Source of the DNA: Clostridia bacterium
Lineage (GTDB): Bacteria; Bacillota; Clostridia; Peptostreptococcales; Anaerovoracaceae
DNA length: 64,000 bases
Assembly: GCA_900766045.1 (NCBI GenBank)
Contig: CAAFTW010000014.1
Coordinates: forward strand, 1-64,000
Direction of reading: 5' to 3'
The notes below the pieces were generated by a model, which worked only from the letters and a program-made list of their open reading frames with translations, made no database searches and was not told the DNA's origin. Positions 9,168-19,370 of the stretch are shown here, piece by piece (positions within the stretch are counted from its first letter, which is position 1; every line of letters starts with the position of its first letter). Position numbers and translations under genes: made by a program.

Positions 9168-10232
9168 ATGTTTGAAAAGCTGGGTTCAGTTGTAGACAAG
9201 TATGACGATTTAACCAGGAAGGTTGCAGATCCGGATATTATTGCCAATCAGAGTGTGTGGCAGAAATACATGAAGGAAATGGGCGAGATGGAGCCGATTG
9301 TCGAGAAGTATAAGGAATACACCAAGGCAAAGGACGAGCTCGATTTCGCCAAGCAGATGCTGGAAGAAGAATCTGATGAGGAAATGCGTGAAATGGCCAA
9401 GGAAGAAGTCAGCGAGCAGGAAGACAGCCTGGAGAAGCTGACGAAGGAGCTGAAGATTCTCCTGATTCCGAAGGACCCTAACGATGATAAGAACGTTATC
9501 ATGGAGATCAGAGGCGGTGCCGGCGGAGATGAAGCGGCGCTGTTCGCTGCGGATCTTTTGAGAATGTACACCCGTTACGCGGAGCGTCACGGATTCAAGA
9601 CAGAGATCCTGAGCATGAACGAGATCGGAATCGGCGGTGTCAAGGAAGCCGACATGATGATCAAGGGCAAGGGTGCTTATTCCCGACTGAAGTTCGAGAG
9701 CGGCGTGCACAGAGTGCAGCGTGTCCCGGAGACAGAAACATCCGGAAGAATTCACACGTCTACAGCTACGGTTGCCGTGCTTCCGGAAGTTGAGGATGTC
9801 GAGGTTCATATCGATCCGAACGATGTCAAGGTCGACGTTTACCGTGCATCAGGAAACGGCGGTCAGTGCGTAAATACAACGGATTCCGCAGTCAGAATGA
9901 CCCATCTTCCGACCGGAATCGTGGTTACCTGCCAGGATGAGAAATCCCAGATCAAGAACCGTGAAAAGGCCATGAAGGTTCTGAAGGCCAGGGTCTACGA
10001 TAAGATGCAGCAGGAGCAGAACGCCAAGATCGCATCGGAGAGAAGAGACCAGGTCGGAACCGGAGACCGCAGTGAGCGTATTCGTACATATAACTATCCG
10101 CAGGGCCGTGTGTCCGATCACAGAATCGGCCTGACCCTCTATAAGCTGGATCAGATCATGGACGGTGACCTGGATGAAATCATCGATGCGCTGAACGCGG
10201 ACTACCAGGCACGCAAGATGAACGAGTTTTAA
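9168..10232 (+). CDS. prfA: Peptide chain release factor 1
   Basis: 354 residues. RF1 reads UAA and UAG stop codons and triggers peptide release. The N-terminal helical domain is 1-100; then comes [12 protein letters not shown] and the catalytic GGQ in [19 protein letters not shown], the glutamine methylated by PrmC. The C-terminus has [23 protein letters not shown] 9168 is preferred over an upstream in-frame ATG (9135) because AGGAG sits 8 bases before it and MFEKL matches family N-termini. tsaC follows after 23 bases. Confidence 0.98.
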   Translation: MFEKLGSVVDKYDDLTRKVADPDIIANQSVWQKYMKEMGEMEPIVEKYKEYTKAKDELDFAKQMLEEESDEEMREMAKEEVSEQEDSLEKLTKELKILLIPKDPNDDKNVIMEIRGGAGGDEAALFAADLLRMYTRYAERHGFKTEILSMNEIGIGGVKEADMMIKGKGAYSRLKFESGVHRVQRVPETETSGRIHTSTATVAVLPEVEDVEVHIDPNDVKVDVYRASGNGGQCVNTTDSAVRMTHLPTGIVVTCQDEKSQIKNREKAMKVLKARVYDKMQQEQNAKIASERRDQVGTGDRSERIRTYNYPQGRVSDHRIGLTLYKLDQIMDGDLDEIIDALNADYQARKMNEF

Positions 10233-10255
10233 TCGGAGAAAGAAGGCAGAGGAAA

Positions 10256-11254
10256 ATGAAAACCAGACTCCTCAAGGGAACAAGCGGGGACATTGACATT
10301 GCAGCTTCGATTATCAGGGCGGGAGGGCTTGTGGCTTTTCCGACAGAGACGGTTTACGGCCTGGGCGCCGATGCGCTGAACGCGAATGCCGTGGAAAAAA
10401 TCTACATTGCCAAGGGGCGTCCGAACGACAATCCGACTATCGTCACCATCGCCGAGCAGAAGGATATCTATGAGCTCTGCCCGCATGTGACGGAAGATAT
10501 GAAAAAGCTGATGGACGCCTTCTGGCCGGGTCCGATGACGATGATCGTGCCGGCTGCGGACATTATTCCGCCGGTTACGACAGCCAATCTGCCGACTGCG
10601 GGCATGCGCATGCCAGACAGTGATCTGACCAGAGAACTGATCCGCCGCTCCAAACCGCTGGCAGGACCGAGTGCGAACCTTTCCGGAAAACCGAGCCCGA
10701 CAACCGCACAGCACGTCATGGACGATATGGACGGCAGAATCGACGCCGTTCTGGACGGCGGTCCGTGCAGGGTCGGCATCGAGTCGACCATCATCGATAT
10801 GTCCAGCGATGAACCGATGATTTTAAGGCCGGGCATGATCACCAGAGCCCAGTTCGAGGAAGTTCTCGGAAAGCGTGTTCTGCTGGATAAGACCCTGAAT
10901 GTGAAACCAGATCCGGCACAGGGCGATTTCAAGCCGAAGGCACCGGGACAGAAGTATAAGCATTACGCGCCGAACGCGCCGATGATTCTCTTCCAGGGCG
11001 AGCATGAGAAAGTCATGGCCGCGATCGAAGAGGAAAAGAAGAAGCATGAAGAGGCAGGCGAGAAGGTCTGCGTCATCGCATTCTCTGAGAATCAGTCCGA
11101 ACTTGCCGCGCATGAGATTTACGCGAGACTCAGAGAGGCTGATAAAGAAGATGTTGATATCATTCTGGCGACAGCCCTGCCAGAGCAGGGGGAAGGCTTC
11201 TCGGTCATGAACCGGATGCTGAAGTCGGCGGGATTTAATATTAAAGAAGTATAA
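10256..11254 (+). CDS. tsaC: Threonylcarbamoyl-AMP synthase (Sua5/YrdC/YwlC family)
   Basis: 332 residues, the long Sua5 form. It makes threonylcarbamoyl-AMP from threonine, bicarbonate and ATP for t6A37 modification of ANN-decoding tRNAs. The YrdC domain (about 1-200) shows FPTETVYGLGADA, KGRPNDNPTIVTI, FWPGPMTMI and SANLSGKPSPT. A linker with KAPGQKYKHYAP leads into the C-terminal Sua5 domain (about 225-332). It sits in the prfA-tsaC-rpiB-upp cluster, a common clostridial arrangement. Confidence 0.95.
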   Translation: MKTRLLKGTSGDIDIAASIIRAGGLVAFPTETVYGLGADALNANAVEKIYIAKGRPNDNPTIVTIAEQKDIYELCPHVTEDMKKLMDAFWPGPMTMIVPAADIIPPVTTANLPTAGMRMPDSDLTRELIRRSKPLAGPSANLSGKPSPTTAQHVMDDMDGRIDAVLDGGPCRVGIESTIIDMSSDEPMILRPGMITRAQFEEVLGKRVLLDKTLNVKPDPAQGDFKPKAPGQKYKHYAPNAPMILFQGEHEKVMAAIEEEKKKHEEAGEKVCVIAFSENQSELAAHEIYARLREADKEDVDIILATALPEQGEGFSVMNRMLKSAGFNIKEV

Positions 11255-11287
11255 TTGCATTTTGATGAAAAGGCAGGAGGAACCAGT

Positions 11288-11734
11288 ATGAAGATTGTTA
11301 TCGCAAGCGACCATGCAGGCTATGAGCTGAAGCTGAAGGTTGCCGAACATCTGAAAGAAAAAGGCATTGAAGTAAAGGACCTTGGAACCTATTCAGAGGA
11401 GTCCTGTGACTATCCGATTTACGGTCATAAATGCGGAGAGGCACTGATGGCGGGAGAAGGAGATCTCGGCATGGTATTCTGCGGCACGGGAATCGGCATT
11501 TCCATGGCTGCAAATAAGGTAAAAGGCGTACGCTGCGCACTGGTATACTCTGTAGAAACAGCACACATGGCCAAGGAGCATAATAACGCGAACATCCTGG
11601 CAATGGGCGGAAGACTTACAGACCCGGATCTGGCCATCAAGATGACCGATGAGTGGCTGAACACAAAATTCGCCGGCGACGGTGAAGGCGGCGATCGCCA
11701 TGCAAGAAGAGTCAATGAGCTGAACGAGATGTAA
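11288..11734 (+). CDS. rpiB: Ribose-5-phosphate isomerase B
   Basis: 148 residues. It interconverts ribose 5-phosphate and ribulose 5-phosphate in the pentose phosphate pathway. Motifs: ASDHAGYELK at the N-terminus, CGTGIGISMAANK containing the catalytic Cys, and HNNANILAMGGR. ATG 11288 follows GGCAGGAGGAACC. An upstream in-frame codon at 11255 directly after the tsaC stop lacks a ribosome site. Its product feeds PRPP synthesis, which suits the next gene, upp. Confidence 0.97.
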   Translation: MKIVIASDHAGYELKLKVAEHLKEKGIEVKDLGTYSEESCDYPIYGHKCGEALMAGEGDLGMVFCGTGIGISMAANKVKGVRCALVYSVETAHMAKEHNNANILAMGGRLTDPDLAIKMTDEWLNTKFAGDGEGGDRHARRVNELNEM

Positions 11735-11761
11735 CAGAAGTATAGAAAGGACAAAAAAGCA

Positions 11762-12391
11762 ATGGGCAAGGTTTATGTATTTGATCATCCGCTGATTCAG
11801 CACAAGGTTTCTCTCATGCGCATGAAGACCACGACAGTCAAGGAGTTCCGTGAGCTGGCGACAGAAGTCGCAATGCTGATGGGCTTTGAGGCTACCAGAG
11901 ACCTTCCTCTTGAAGAAGTAGAAATCGAGACACCGATCTGCAAGACCAAGACGAAGATGCTGAAGGGCGAGGACGTAGCCATCGTTCCGATCCTGCGCGC
12001 CGGACTGGGCTTTGTTGACGGCATGCTTTCTCTGATTCCGAACGCAAAGGTCGGCCATGTAGGACTCTATCGTGATCCGGAAACTCATCAGCCGGTTGAA
12101 TATTACTGCAAGCTCCCGACCGACATCGAGCACCGTAAGATTTTCGTCGTCGATCCGATGCTGGCAACGGGCGGCAGTGCATCTGCAGCAATCGATTTCA
12201 TCAAGAAGCGCGGCGGAAAGGATATCACTTTCATGTGCCTGATCGCAGCACCGGAAGGAATTGAGGCTCTGCAGAAGGCACATCCAGATGTGGATATCTA
12301 CATCGCGGCCAAGGACGACCATCTGAACGAGGATGCTTACATCGTTCCGGGCCTGGGTGATGCCGGAGACCGTCTGTACGGCACCAAGTAA
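11762..12391 (+). CDS. upp: Uracil phosphoribosyltransferase
   Basis: 209 residues, normal length. It converts uracil and PRPP to UMP in pyrimidine salvage. Features: [12 protein letters not shown] at the N-terminus, [14 protein letters not shown], the PRPP-binding loop [14 protein letters not shown] and the uracil-binding C-terminus with AAPEGIEAL and [13 protein letters not shown]. It is 27 bases after rpiB and probably the last gene of that transcript. A GC-rich twin hairpin follows. Confidence 0.98.
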   Translation: MGKVYVFDHPLIQHKVSLMRMKTTTVKEFRELATEVAMLMGFEATRDLPLEEVEIETPICKTKTKMLKGEDVAIVPILRAGLGFVDGMLSLIPNAKVGHVGLYRDPETHQPVEYYCKLPTDIEHRKIFVVDPMLATGGSASAAIDFIKKRGGKDITFMCLIAAPEGIEALQKAHPDVDIYIAAKDDHLNEDAYIVPGLGDAGDRLYGTK

Positions 12392-12422
12392 GGCAGAAAG
12401 CCGGGAAAAGATTTATAAAGTT

Positions 12423-12496
12423 TATTATGCCGCCGCGGCATCAGTGCCGCGCGGCTTGATAATCTGAAGGCGCGCGTTACAGCCGCGCAGCTTCAG
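12423..12496. other. Two consecutive GC-rich hairpins between upp and tyrS
   Basis: The first pairs GCCGCCGCGGCA (12429-12440) with TGCCGCGCGGC (12445-12455), extended by a TTAT/ATAA closing. The second pairs CTGAAG with CTTCAG (12464-12496) around GCGCG/CGCGC. No T tract follows either. No T-box consensus (GGGTGGNACCGCG) is present, so this is not an evident tyrosine T-box. Confidence 0.5.
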
Positions 12497-12606
12497 ACGC
12501 CGGGCAGGGCGTATATCTGCAAACAGAACAAAATGTCAACCTCGCGTGCCTATGAAGAATGGAGAAAAGGAAAGAGGGGACGCGGTGGTGGAAAGGAAAT
12601 TTACCA

Positions 12607-13941
12607 ATGATTCAGATTCCTGACAATATCAGTCAGTACGACAACGTTTTTGACGTGCTGAAAGAACGTGGCTTTATCGAGCAGGTCACCAATGAAGAGG
12701 CAGTAAGAGACCTCCTGGGAAAAGAAAAGATCAAGTTCTATATCGGATTTGACCCGACGGCGGACTGTCTGCATGTCGGACACTTCATGCAGATTATTAT
12801 CCTGTCCTATATGCTGAAGTACGGCCACACACCGGTTGCTCTTCTCGGCGGCGGCACAGGAATGATCGGCGACCCGTCCGGAAGAACCGACATGAGAAAA
12901 CTCATGGACACAGACACCATCGACCACAACTGCGAGCAGTTCAAGAAGCTGTTTGATAAGTTCCTCCCATTCGACGACGAGGTACAGTATGTCGGAAATG
13001 AAGGCGTTTTCGTTCCGGGTCATCTGACCAAAGAGCCGGAAAAAGGAAAGGCAATCAGCCTGAACAACGCCAAGTGGCTGCGCAACCTGAACTTCGTAGA
13101 GTTCATGCGTACCATCGGAAAGGATTTCAATGTCAACACCATGCTGCGTTCCGAGGCGTTCAAGCTGAGAATGGAAAGAGAAACAGGCCTGTCCTTCTTC
13201 GAGTTCGGCTACATGCTGATGCAGGCTTACGACTTCTTCGTCATGGCCAGAGACTTCGATCTGAAGATGGAGTTCGGCGGAAACGACCAGTGGTCCAACA
13301 TCATTGCAGGGATCAATCTGACAAAGAAAGAAATCGACAAGGATGTATACGGAATGACATTTGCTCTTCTGACCAACAGCGAAGGAAAGAAGATGGGAAA
13401 GACCGGAAAGGGCGCACTCTGGCTGTCTCCGGATCGTACATCCCCGTATGAGTTCTACCAGTACTGGAGAAATGTCGGCGATCTGGATGTCAATAAGTGC
13501 CTGCGCATGCTGACCTTCCTGCCGATGGATGAAATTGAGAGACTCTCTTCTCTGAAGGGAGCTGAGATTAACCACGCTAAGGAAGTCCTGGCTTATGAAG
13601 TTACCAAGATGGTTCACGGCGAGCAGGCTGCAGAAGAGGCTCAGGAAGCTGCACGCTCTGCATTCGGCGGAGATGCAATGTCTGACAACCTGCCTAAGGC
13701 TGAGATGAAGCGTTCCGAGTTCGACGGCGAAGGAAAGGGAATCCTGACTTTTCTGAAGGAAATCGGTCTGGCTCCGAGCAACAGCGAGGCGAGAAGGAGT
13801 GTTGAGCAGGGCGGTGTCTCTGTAAACGGTGAGAAAGTTACTGACCCGAAGGCCATGATCAGAGAAGACAGCTTCAAGGAAGACGGCACACTCATCCTGC
13901 GTAAGGGCAAGAAGAAAGTTGTAAAGGTTGTGCTTAAATAA
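12607..13941 (+). CDS. tyrS: Tyrosyl-tRNA synthetase
   Basis: 444 residues. Class I synthetase charging tRNA-Tyr. Catalytic core: FDPTADCLHVGHFMQ (HIGH motif), GGTGMIGDPSGR, the YDFFVMARDF region, GGNDQWSNI and KMGKTGKG (KMSKS-type loop). A C-terminal S4 RNA-binding domain spans about 370-440. ATG 12607 is preferred because AAAGGAA lies 9-10 bases upstream; an in-frame ATG at 12559 would add 16 residues. Confidence 0.97.
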   Translation: MIQIPDNISQYDNVFDVLKERGFIEQVTNEEAVRDLLGKEKIKFYIGFDPTADCLHVGHFMQIIILSYMLKYGHTPVALLGGGTGMIGDPSGRTDMRKLMDTDTIDHNCEQFKKLFDKFLPFDDEVQYVGNEGVFVPGHLTKEPEKGKAISLNNAKWLRNLNFVEFMRTIGKDFNVNTMLRSEAFKLRMERETGLSFFEFGYMLMQAYDFFVMARDFDLKMEFGGNDQWSNIIAGINLTKKEIDKDVYGMTFALLTNSEGKKMGKTGKGALWLSPDRTSPYEFYQYWRNVGDLDVNKCLRMLTFLPMDEIERLSSLKGAEINHAKEVLAYEVTKMVHGEQAAEEAQEAARSAFGGDAMSDNLPKAEMKRSEFDGEGKGILTFLKEIGLAPSNSEARRSVEQGGVSVNGEKVTDPKAMIREDSFKEDGTLILRKGKKKVVKVVLK

Positions 13942-13971
13942 CCAATATAATGTGTGACAACTTGATGTCAG

Positions 13972-14000
13972 GGGACTGTGGAATCGCAGTCCCTTTTTTT
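13972..14000 (+). terminator. Terminator after tyrS
   Basis: GGGACTG and CAGTCCC form a 7-bp stem around an 8-base loop, followed by seven T residues. Confidence 0.93.
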
Positions 14001-14478
14001 GTGGTTCAGGCAGTCTTGTGATTGAAATAGGAATATAATTTCTTATCTGGGAAGAATTGCGTTTAATTTGGAAGAAATTCAGGTGTATTTTGCGGGAAAT
14101 ACGGGCGGAAGAGAACGGATCTGAGAGAGGATAAAAAAAGAAAATGGATAAATTAGAAATATTTATGTTATATATGAAGAAATAATGAAGAAATATACCA
14201 ATAAAATTGTGCAGATTTTACAGCTTTGCATGAGTCTCAGAATTGTTATGGAATAAAAACGAAAAAATGTGTCGCTTTCTTGAAATTTACATGATTTTCG
14301 TGACTCAGTATTGTAAACTGGGTTCAATTGTGAGAGAATTTAATAAATGATTTATCTATCAAAAGTGTAGACAGCTCACGGTTGAGAGGACTGTGGAGAT
14401 AAGGGTATGGTATTTCCGTATGTGAGCGCAGGATATCCGCGAATCTGTAGCATACGGGACCGGAAAGGGAAGATAAGC
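14001..14478. other. AT-rich intergenic region before the TetR gene
   Basis: About 480 bases with no supportable reading frame. TATAAT occurs at 14034-14039 without a good -35 box. I see no riboswitch or clear operator palindrome. Confidence 0.4.
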
Positions 14479-15027
14479 ATGAGCAGCAGAGTATGGGGGA
14501 AAAAAGCACGGAACAGGCAGGCAATTATGGATGCGGCGAAGTCGCTGTTTGAAAAGGAAGGCCTGCAGAGAGCAACATTTAATGATATCGCAGAAGAAGC
14601 CGGAATGTCACGTACGACGATTTTCAATCATTTTCCGACGATCAATGATCTGCTGCTGGCACTGGCGGATGAAGAGTATCAGAATCTCGAGGATTACTAT
14701 GAGACCTCCCGACTGGAAGGCCGTGAACTGATTATGAGTCTGATGAACCGCATGATCGATGACGCATGTAAATATCCGGTTCTGACGACCAAACTGATTA
14801 CAACAATTCTGGTAACCGATAACGAAAAGGAAATGTATAAGGGACTCCTGAAGATGCTGGAGGATAACATGGATCCGGAACTCAGCACGGATGAGAAGCA
14901 TAATCTCTGCACCATGCTGATCGGAGATTTTCTGGGTCTTCTGATGACATATTTCCTCAGAGACTATGATTTTGATGCTAACCACATGAAGCGCCGGTTC
15001 GCAATTCTGGCCTCAAAGGTATTTTAA
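14479..15027 (+). CDS. TetR/AcrR-family transcriptional regulator
   Basis: 182 residues. The N-terminal helix-turn-helix domain (about 9-55) has RQAIMDAAKSLFEKEG, TFNDIAEEAGMSRTTIF and NHFPTINDLL, a standard TetR signature. The remainder is an all-helical ligand-binding and dimer domain with no recognisable ligand. ATG 14479 follows GGAAAGGGAAGAT; earlier in-frame codons lack a ribosome site. A terminator separates it from the downstream P-type ATPase, so local control is possible but unproven. Confidence 0.92.
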   Translation: MSSRVWGKKARNRQAIMDAAKSLFEKEGLQRATFNDIAEEAGMSRTTIFNHFPTINDLLLALADEEYQNLEDYYETSRLEGRELIMSLMNRMIDDACKYPVLTTKLITTILVTDNEKEMYKGLLKMLEDNMDPELSTDEKHNLCTMLIGDFLGLLMTYFLRDYDFDANHMKRRFAILASKVF

Positions 15028-15075
15028 ATCCGGACGGACAGTGATGCTCACTGAAAGAACCGGAGTCATCATGTT

Positions 15076-15123
15076 CAGCGCGTGCCGGCACTCTGACACT
15101 CAGAGCGGCGCGCGCTGTCTTTT
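15076..15123 (+). terminator. Terminator after TetR gene
   Basis: CAGCGCG and CGCGCTG form the outer stem, with an inner CTCTGA/TCAGAG stem, followed by TCTTTTA. Confidence 0.8.
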
Positions 15124-15185
15124 ATCATAATCTGTTTGTCTGGTACAGAAGGAGCAGGAGCTCCGGAAAGGAAGATGCGAATACA

Positions 15186-17615
15186 ATGCCGGGATTAACG
15201 TCTGAGCAGGTCCGGGAGCGGATCAGACACGGAAAAGTCAATACACCGGTGGAAACATCGACACATTCTGTAAAGAAAATCATTCTGGAAAACGTGCTGA
15301 CGTATTTCAATTTTATTTTTGTTATCCTTGCGATCATGCTGATTATGGTCGGGTCCTTTAAGGATCTTTCATTTATGCTGATCGTTATTGCGAATACCGT
15401 TATCGGTATTCTGCAGGAGATCCGATCCAAGAACATCCTTGATAATCTGCGTTTTGATAAAATGCCGAAGGTGACAGCGGTCCGCGACGGGCAGAATGTG
15501 GAGCTGCGCTCAGAAGATCTGGTGCTGGACGATGTGATCATGCTGAGCTCCGGTATGCAGATTCCTGCGGATGCCAGGGTGCTGGAAGGAACGATTTCGG
15601 TCAATGAATCGCTGCTGACCGGTGAATCTGATGAGATCGAGAAGAAACACGGCGATTCACTGATGTCGGGAAGCTTCGTGGTTTCCGGAGAGGCCCTGGT
15701 GCAGCTGGTCGCAGTCGGAGAAGACTCTTATCTGTCGAAACTGACGCTGGAGGCAACTAGGCAGAAAAAGAATGATTCCCGTTCGGAAATGGTTAAATCT
15801 CTGGACCGTCTGGTCCTGGTCATTGGTATTCTGATTATCCCTGTAGGCGGAATTCTGTTTTATCAGCAGTATGTCGTACAGGATCAGGGGTTTAACAGCA
15901 GCGTTATTTCCATGGTCGCCGCTGTTCTGGGCATGGTTCCGGAAGGGCTGTATATGATGGCCAGTGTGGCGCTGGTGGTCAGTGCCCTGCGTCTGGCGCA
16001 GAAAGAGGTCCTGGTGCAGAACATGCGCTGCATTGAAACCCTTGCGAGAGTCGATGTTCTCTGTGTCGATAAGACGGGAACGATTACTGAAAATAAAATG
16101 AACGTCAGCGATTTTCAGATTCTCCGCAGCGATGTTACGGAAGAAGAAGGAGAAGCGCTGATGGGTGATTTTGCGGTGGCGATGAATCCGGATAATATCA
16201 CTATGGCTGCCGTGAAGGAGAGATTCAAAGTGAATTCCGGAAGAGAACCGGAACATGTATGCGGATTCTCTTCGAAATATAAATACAGCGGCGTGACTTA
16301 TAAAGAAGGCAGCATGGTTCTGGGAGCTCCGGAATTCGTACTGACGAAAGAGCGCTATGATAAGATTGCGGATCGTGTAGAAGCGGGAGGAAAGACCGGC
16401 GCCCGTGTCCTGGTGTTTGGTGTGACGCCGGAAGTGCCGAAAGGACAGACACTGCAGAAAGTGCATCCTATTGCTCTGGTTATGCTGCAGAATCCGGTCC
16501 GCCAGGGTGCGCCGGAGACCTTCAGGTATTTTGAAGATCATGGCGTATCCGTCAAGGTTATCTCTGGTGATAATCCGGTGACGGTGTCAGAAGTCGCAAA
16601 AGAAGCGAAAATTGCCGGCGCGGAGCATTATGTCGATGCCCGGGATCTTCGCGATGAACGCGACGTCGCGGATATCGTGGAAGATACGGTCGTATTCGGC
16701 CGCGTAACTCCGGATCAGAAGCGCCAGATCGTTCATCAGCTGCAGAAAAAAGGGCATAAGGTCGCAATGACCGGAGACGGAGTCAATGATATTCTCGCCC
16801 TGCGTGATGCAGATACGTCGATTGCCATGGCATCCGGAAGCGAGGCCGCTTCCCATGCCGCACAGCTGGTTCTGATGGATTCTGATTTCTCGCGAATGCC
16901 GGAAGTCGTTGCAGAAGGCCGCCGTGTCGTAAACAATGTCATCAAGACAGCGAGTCTCTACCTGACCAAGAATATATTCTCATTCCTGCTGGCTATCTTC
17001 TCGGTAATCAGTGTGGTTCAGTATCCGCTGCAGCCGTCGCAGATTACCCTGATCAGTATGTTCACCATCGGTATTCCGTCATTCGTTCTGTCCCTGGAGC
17101 CGAATAATAAGGAAATACGGGGCAGTTTCCTGGGAAACACCTTCAAGATGGCAACCCCGGCCGGAATAACCATATTCATCAGTGTCAGCGGGCTGCTGGT
17201 TTTCGGTCAGGTTATGGAAATCAGTCAGGCGAGCATTTCCACCGCATCAGCGGGCCTGGTGGCATTGGGAGAGTTCCTGATTCTGGCCCGTGTTGCCCGT
17301 CCGATGAATACCCTGCACGCCGGAATGATCGGCATTATGGTCATCGGATTTTTCTCCATGATTCTGCTTCACCACGAACTGTTCGGCATCAGTCCGATGA
17401 ACCTGAAATGCGCGGCCCTGATGATCGTGTTCCTGCTGGCAACAGAGTGCATGTTCCGTTATTTCTACAAGCTGACCACTCTGCTGGGGCTTCTTCTGAC
17501 AAAAGAAGGACGCGCAAGAGCAAAACGGGGTATGTCCCGAAAAATCGAGAACTATAATCGTCTGAAAGAACAGCACCGGGCCAATGGAGGAAGCTGGAAA
17601 GATTTCTTTAAATAG
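15186..17615 (+). CDS. Cation-translocating P-type ATPase (CtpE/Ca2+-type)
   Basis: 809 residues. It has the P-type phosphorylation motif DKTGTITEN, the actuator loop LLTGESDE, the hinge MTGDGVNDILALRDADTSIAMASG, and paired membrane helices at both ends. The M4 motif MVPEGLYMMASVAL (PEG in place of PEGL/PEAL variants) resembles the CtpE-like group linked to Ca2+ uptake. Substrate is therefore probably Ca2+ or another divalent cation (inference). ATG 15186 follows AAAGGAAG. A single gene flanked by terminators. Confidence 0.88.
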   Translation: MPGLTSEQVRERIRHGKVNTPVETSTHSVKKIILENVLTYFNFIFVILAIMLIMVGSFKDLSFMLIVIANTVIGILQEIRSKNILDNLRFDKMPKVTAVRDGQNVELRSEDLVLDDVIMLSSGMQIPADARVLEGTISVNESLLTGESDEIEKKHGDSLMSGSFVVSGEALVQLVAVGEDSYLSKLTLEATRQKKNDSRSEMVKSLDRLVLVIGILIIPVGGILFYQQYVVQDQGFNSSVISMVAAVLGMVPEGLYMMASVALVVSALRLAQKEVLVQNMRCIETLARVDVLCVDKTGTITENKMNVSDFQILRSDVTEEEGEALMGDFAVAMNPDNITMAAVKERFKVNSGREPEHVCGFSSKYKYSGVTYKEGSMVLGAPEFVLTKERYDKIADRVEAGGKTGARVLVFGVTPEVPKGQTLQKVHPIALVMLQNPVRQGAPETFRYFEDHGVSVKVISGDNPVTVSEVAKEAKIAGAEHYVDARDLRDERDVADIVEDTVVFGRVTPDQKRQIVHQLQKKGHKVAMTGDGVNDILALRDADTSIAMASGSEAASHAAQLVLMDSDFSRMPEVVAEGRRVVNNVIKTASLYLTKNIFSFLLAIFSVISVVQYPLQPSQITLISMFTIGIPSFVLSLEPNNKEIRGSFLGNTFKMATPAGITIFISVSGLLVFGQVMEISQASISTASAGLVALGEFLILARVARPMNTLHAGMIGIMVIGFFSMILLHHELFGISPMNLKCAALMIVFLLATECMFRYFYKLTTLLGLLLTKEGRARAKRGMSRKIENYNRLKEQHRANGGSWKDFFK

Positions 17616-17624
17616 CAGCTGGAT

Positions 17625-17650
17625 CCCGGCCGGAAAATGGCCGGGTTAAT
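17625..17650 (+). terminator. Hairpin/terminator after P-type ATPase gene
   Basis: CCCGGCC pairs with GGCCGGG around a 7-base loop. Only TTAAT follows, so termination may be weak. Confidence 0.6.
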
Positions 17651-17774
17651 AAAAATTCAAATTCTCTCATGAATATTTGCTTGCAAAACTGAACATGTGA
17701 TTCTATAATGAAGTATCCGTTGTCTCTGACGGCGGATATATTTTTTTCTGTAAAAAAGATCGGAGAGTTTGATA

Positions 17775-19283
17775 ATGAGTGAAGAGAACAAGCAGAAGAA
17801 GACAGGTGCCAAGTCTTCCAAGAAGGCGCCGCGCAAGCCGCGCTTCCGCGAAGCAGCGGTGTCTTTCCTCGGCCTGGTTATCGTGATGTCCATCGGCATC
17901 GCAAAGTTCCATGTTGATCCGCATGTCCCGATGTTCCTGGGTGTGATTATCGCCGCACTGATGACGATGCGCCTCGGCTACCGCTGGACGGCCATCGAAC
18001 AGATGATGATTGCGGGAATTGATAAGGCCATGCAGTCCATTCTGATCCTGGCCATTGTCGGCATGATGATTGGAGTCTGGCTTCTTTCCGGAACGATTCC
18101 GACTATGATCTATTACGGCCTGAAGCTGCTTTCGCCGAAGATCTTCCTGGTTGCGGCCCTGCTGGTCTGCTCGATCACATCGCTGGCTACCGGAACGTCA
18201 TGGGGAACCATGGGAACTATGGGACTGGCCCTGATTGGAATCGGAAAAGGACTAGGCATGCCGGTCGGACCGACGGCAGGCGCGATTATTTCCGGAGCCT
18301 ATTTCGGCGATAAGATGTCTCCGCTTTCCGACACGACCAACCTGGCGCCGGCAATGGCAGGAACAGATGTATTCACCCATGTAAAATACATGATTAAATC
18401 AACCGTACTCGCATATGCGGTATCGATTGTGTTCTTTGGAATTTACGGATACACACACGCGACGGGCGGATCCGTAGATATGTCCAAGGTTGACCAGCTC
18501 ATGCACGGCATTACGGCTACATTTAATGTGTCGCCGCTTCTGCTGATTCCGCCTCTGGTCGTCATTCTGTCCATTGCGCTGCATGTTCCTGCGCTTCCGG
18601 GAATCACCCTGGGTATGCTGACCGCGGCTGTCATGGCACCGATTTTCCAGAGCCATCTGCCGATCTATAATTCCGATCTGGTCTTCCAGCATGTGGGCGT
18701 AAGCTTCGGAGACATTATGAATGCCGCAAAGGATGGATTCGTCTGCAAGACCAAAGTGTCAGCGCTGAACGACCTGCTGTCCACCGGCGGTCTGATGAAT
18801 ATGTCCTCTTCGATTCTGATGACGATCATTGCGATGATGTTCGGAGGAATCATGGAGAGCAGCGGCCAGCTGGAGGTTGTCATCAATCAGATCACCCGTT
18901 TCGTAAAGAGTGCGGTTGGCCTGATTGCGGCTACAGAAGTAACCTGCGTAATTTCCAATATCGTCATGCCGGAACAGTATATTTCCATTCTGGTTCCGGG
19001 AAGAATGTTTGCGCCGGCATATCGTAAAATGGGTCTGCATCCGAAGTGTCTGTCCAATGCACTGGAGTCTGCGGGAACGGTAAGTTCGCCGCTGGTTCCG
19101 TGGAACACCTGCGGAATGTTCATTGCGACAACCCTCGGCGTAACAACGGGCGTATACTTTAAATATGCGATCTTCAATCTGACCATGCCGTTTGCGACGA
19201 TTCTGCTCGCGGTTCTTGGAATTGCGGTGACGAAGATGACGCCGGAAGAACAGAAACTGGCGGACGAGGGAAAGCTGGTTTAA
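17775..19283 (+). CDS. nhaC: Na+/H+ antiporter, NhaC family
   Basis: 502 residues. Membrane antiporter exchanging Na+ and H+ in the NhaC family. Signature features are LATGTSWGTMGTMGLAL and GAIISGAYFGDKMSPLSDTT, which carry the conserved residues of the ion path, plus about 11-12 hydrophobic segments. The first 30 residues are very basic and cytosolic. ATG 17775 follows CGGAGAG by 7 bases. Some family members exchange organic substrates (malate/lactate), which cannot be excluded. The terminator after the gene overlaps the rplM promoter. Confidence 0.88.
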   Translation: MSEENKQKKTGAKSSKKAPRKPRFREAAVSFLGLVIVMSIGIAKFHVDPHVPMFLGVIIAALMTMRLGYRWTAIEQMMIAGIDKAMQSILILAIVGMMIGVWLLSGTIPTMIYYGLKLLSPKIFLVAALLVCSITSLATGTSWGTMGTMGLALIGIGKGLGMPVGPTAGAIISGAYFGDKMSPLSDTTNLAPAMAGTDVFTHVKYMIKSTVLAYAVSIVFFGIYGYTHATGGSVDMSKVDQLMHGITATFNVSPLLLIPPLVVILSIALHVPALPGITLGMLTAAVMAPIFQSHLPIYNSDLVFQHVGVSFGDIMNAAKDGFVCKTKVSALNDLLSTGGLMNMSSSILMTIIAMMFGGIMESSGQLEVVINQITRFVKSAVGLIAATEVTCVISNIVMPEQYISILVPGRMFAPAYRKMGLHPKCLSNALESAGTVSSPLVPWNTCGMFIATTLGVTTGVYFKYAIFNLTMPFATILLAVLGIAVTKMTPEEQKLADEGKLV

Positions 19284-19338
19284 TGATTTCACCCGTTTCC
19301 TGCGGCTGTATGTATACGCGGCTGCAGAAAAATTACAG

Positions 19339-19370
19339 GCAATCCGTGAAAACGGATTGCTTTTTCTTTT
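19339..19370 (+). terminator. Terminator after nhaC
   Basis: GCAATCCGT and ACGGATTGC form a perfect 9-bp stem with a GAAA tetraloop, followed by TTTTTCTTTT. Its 3' arm contains the -35 box of the rplM promoter. Confidence 0.95.

Noticed and set aside
12392..12606. T-box riboswitch upstream of tyrS
   Set aside because: The hairpins are present but there is no T-box sequence GGGTGGNACCGCG and no specifier-loop arrangement I can see.
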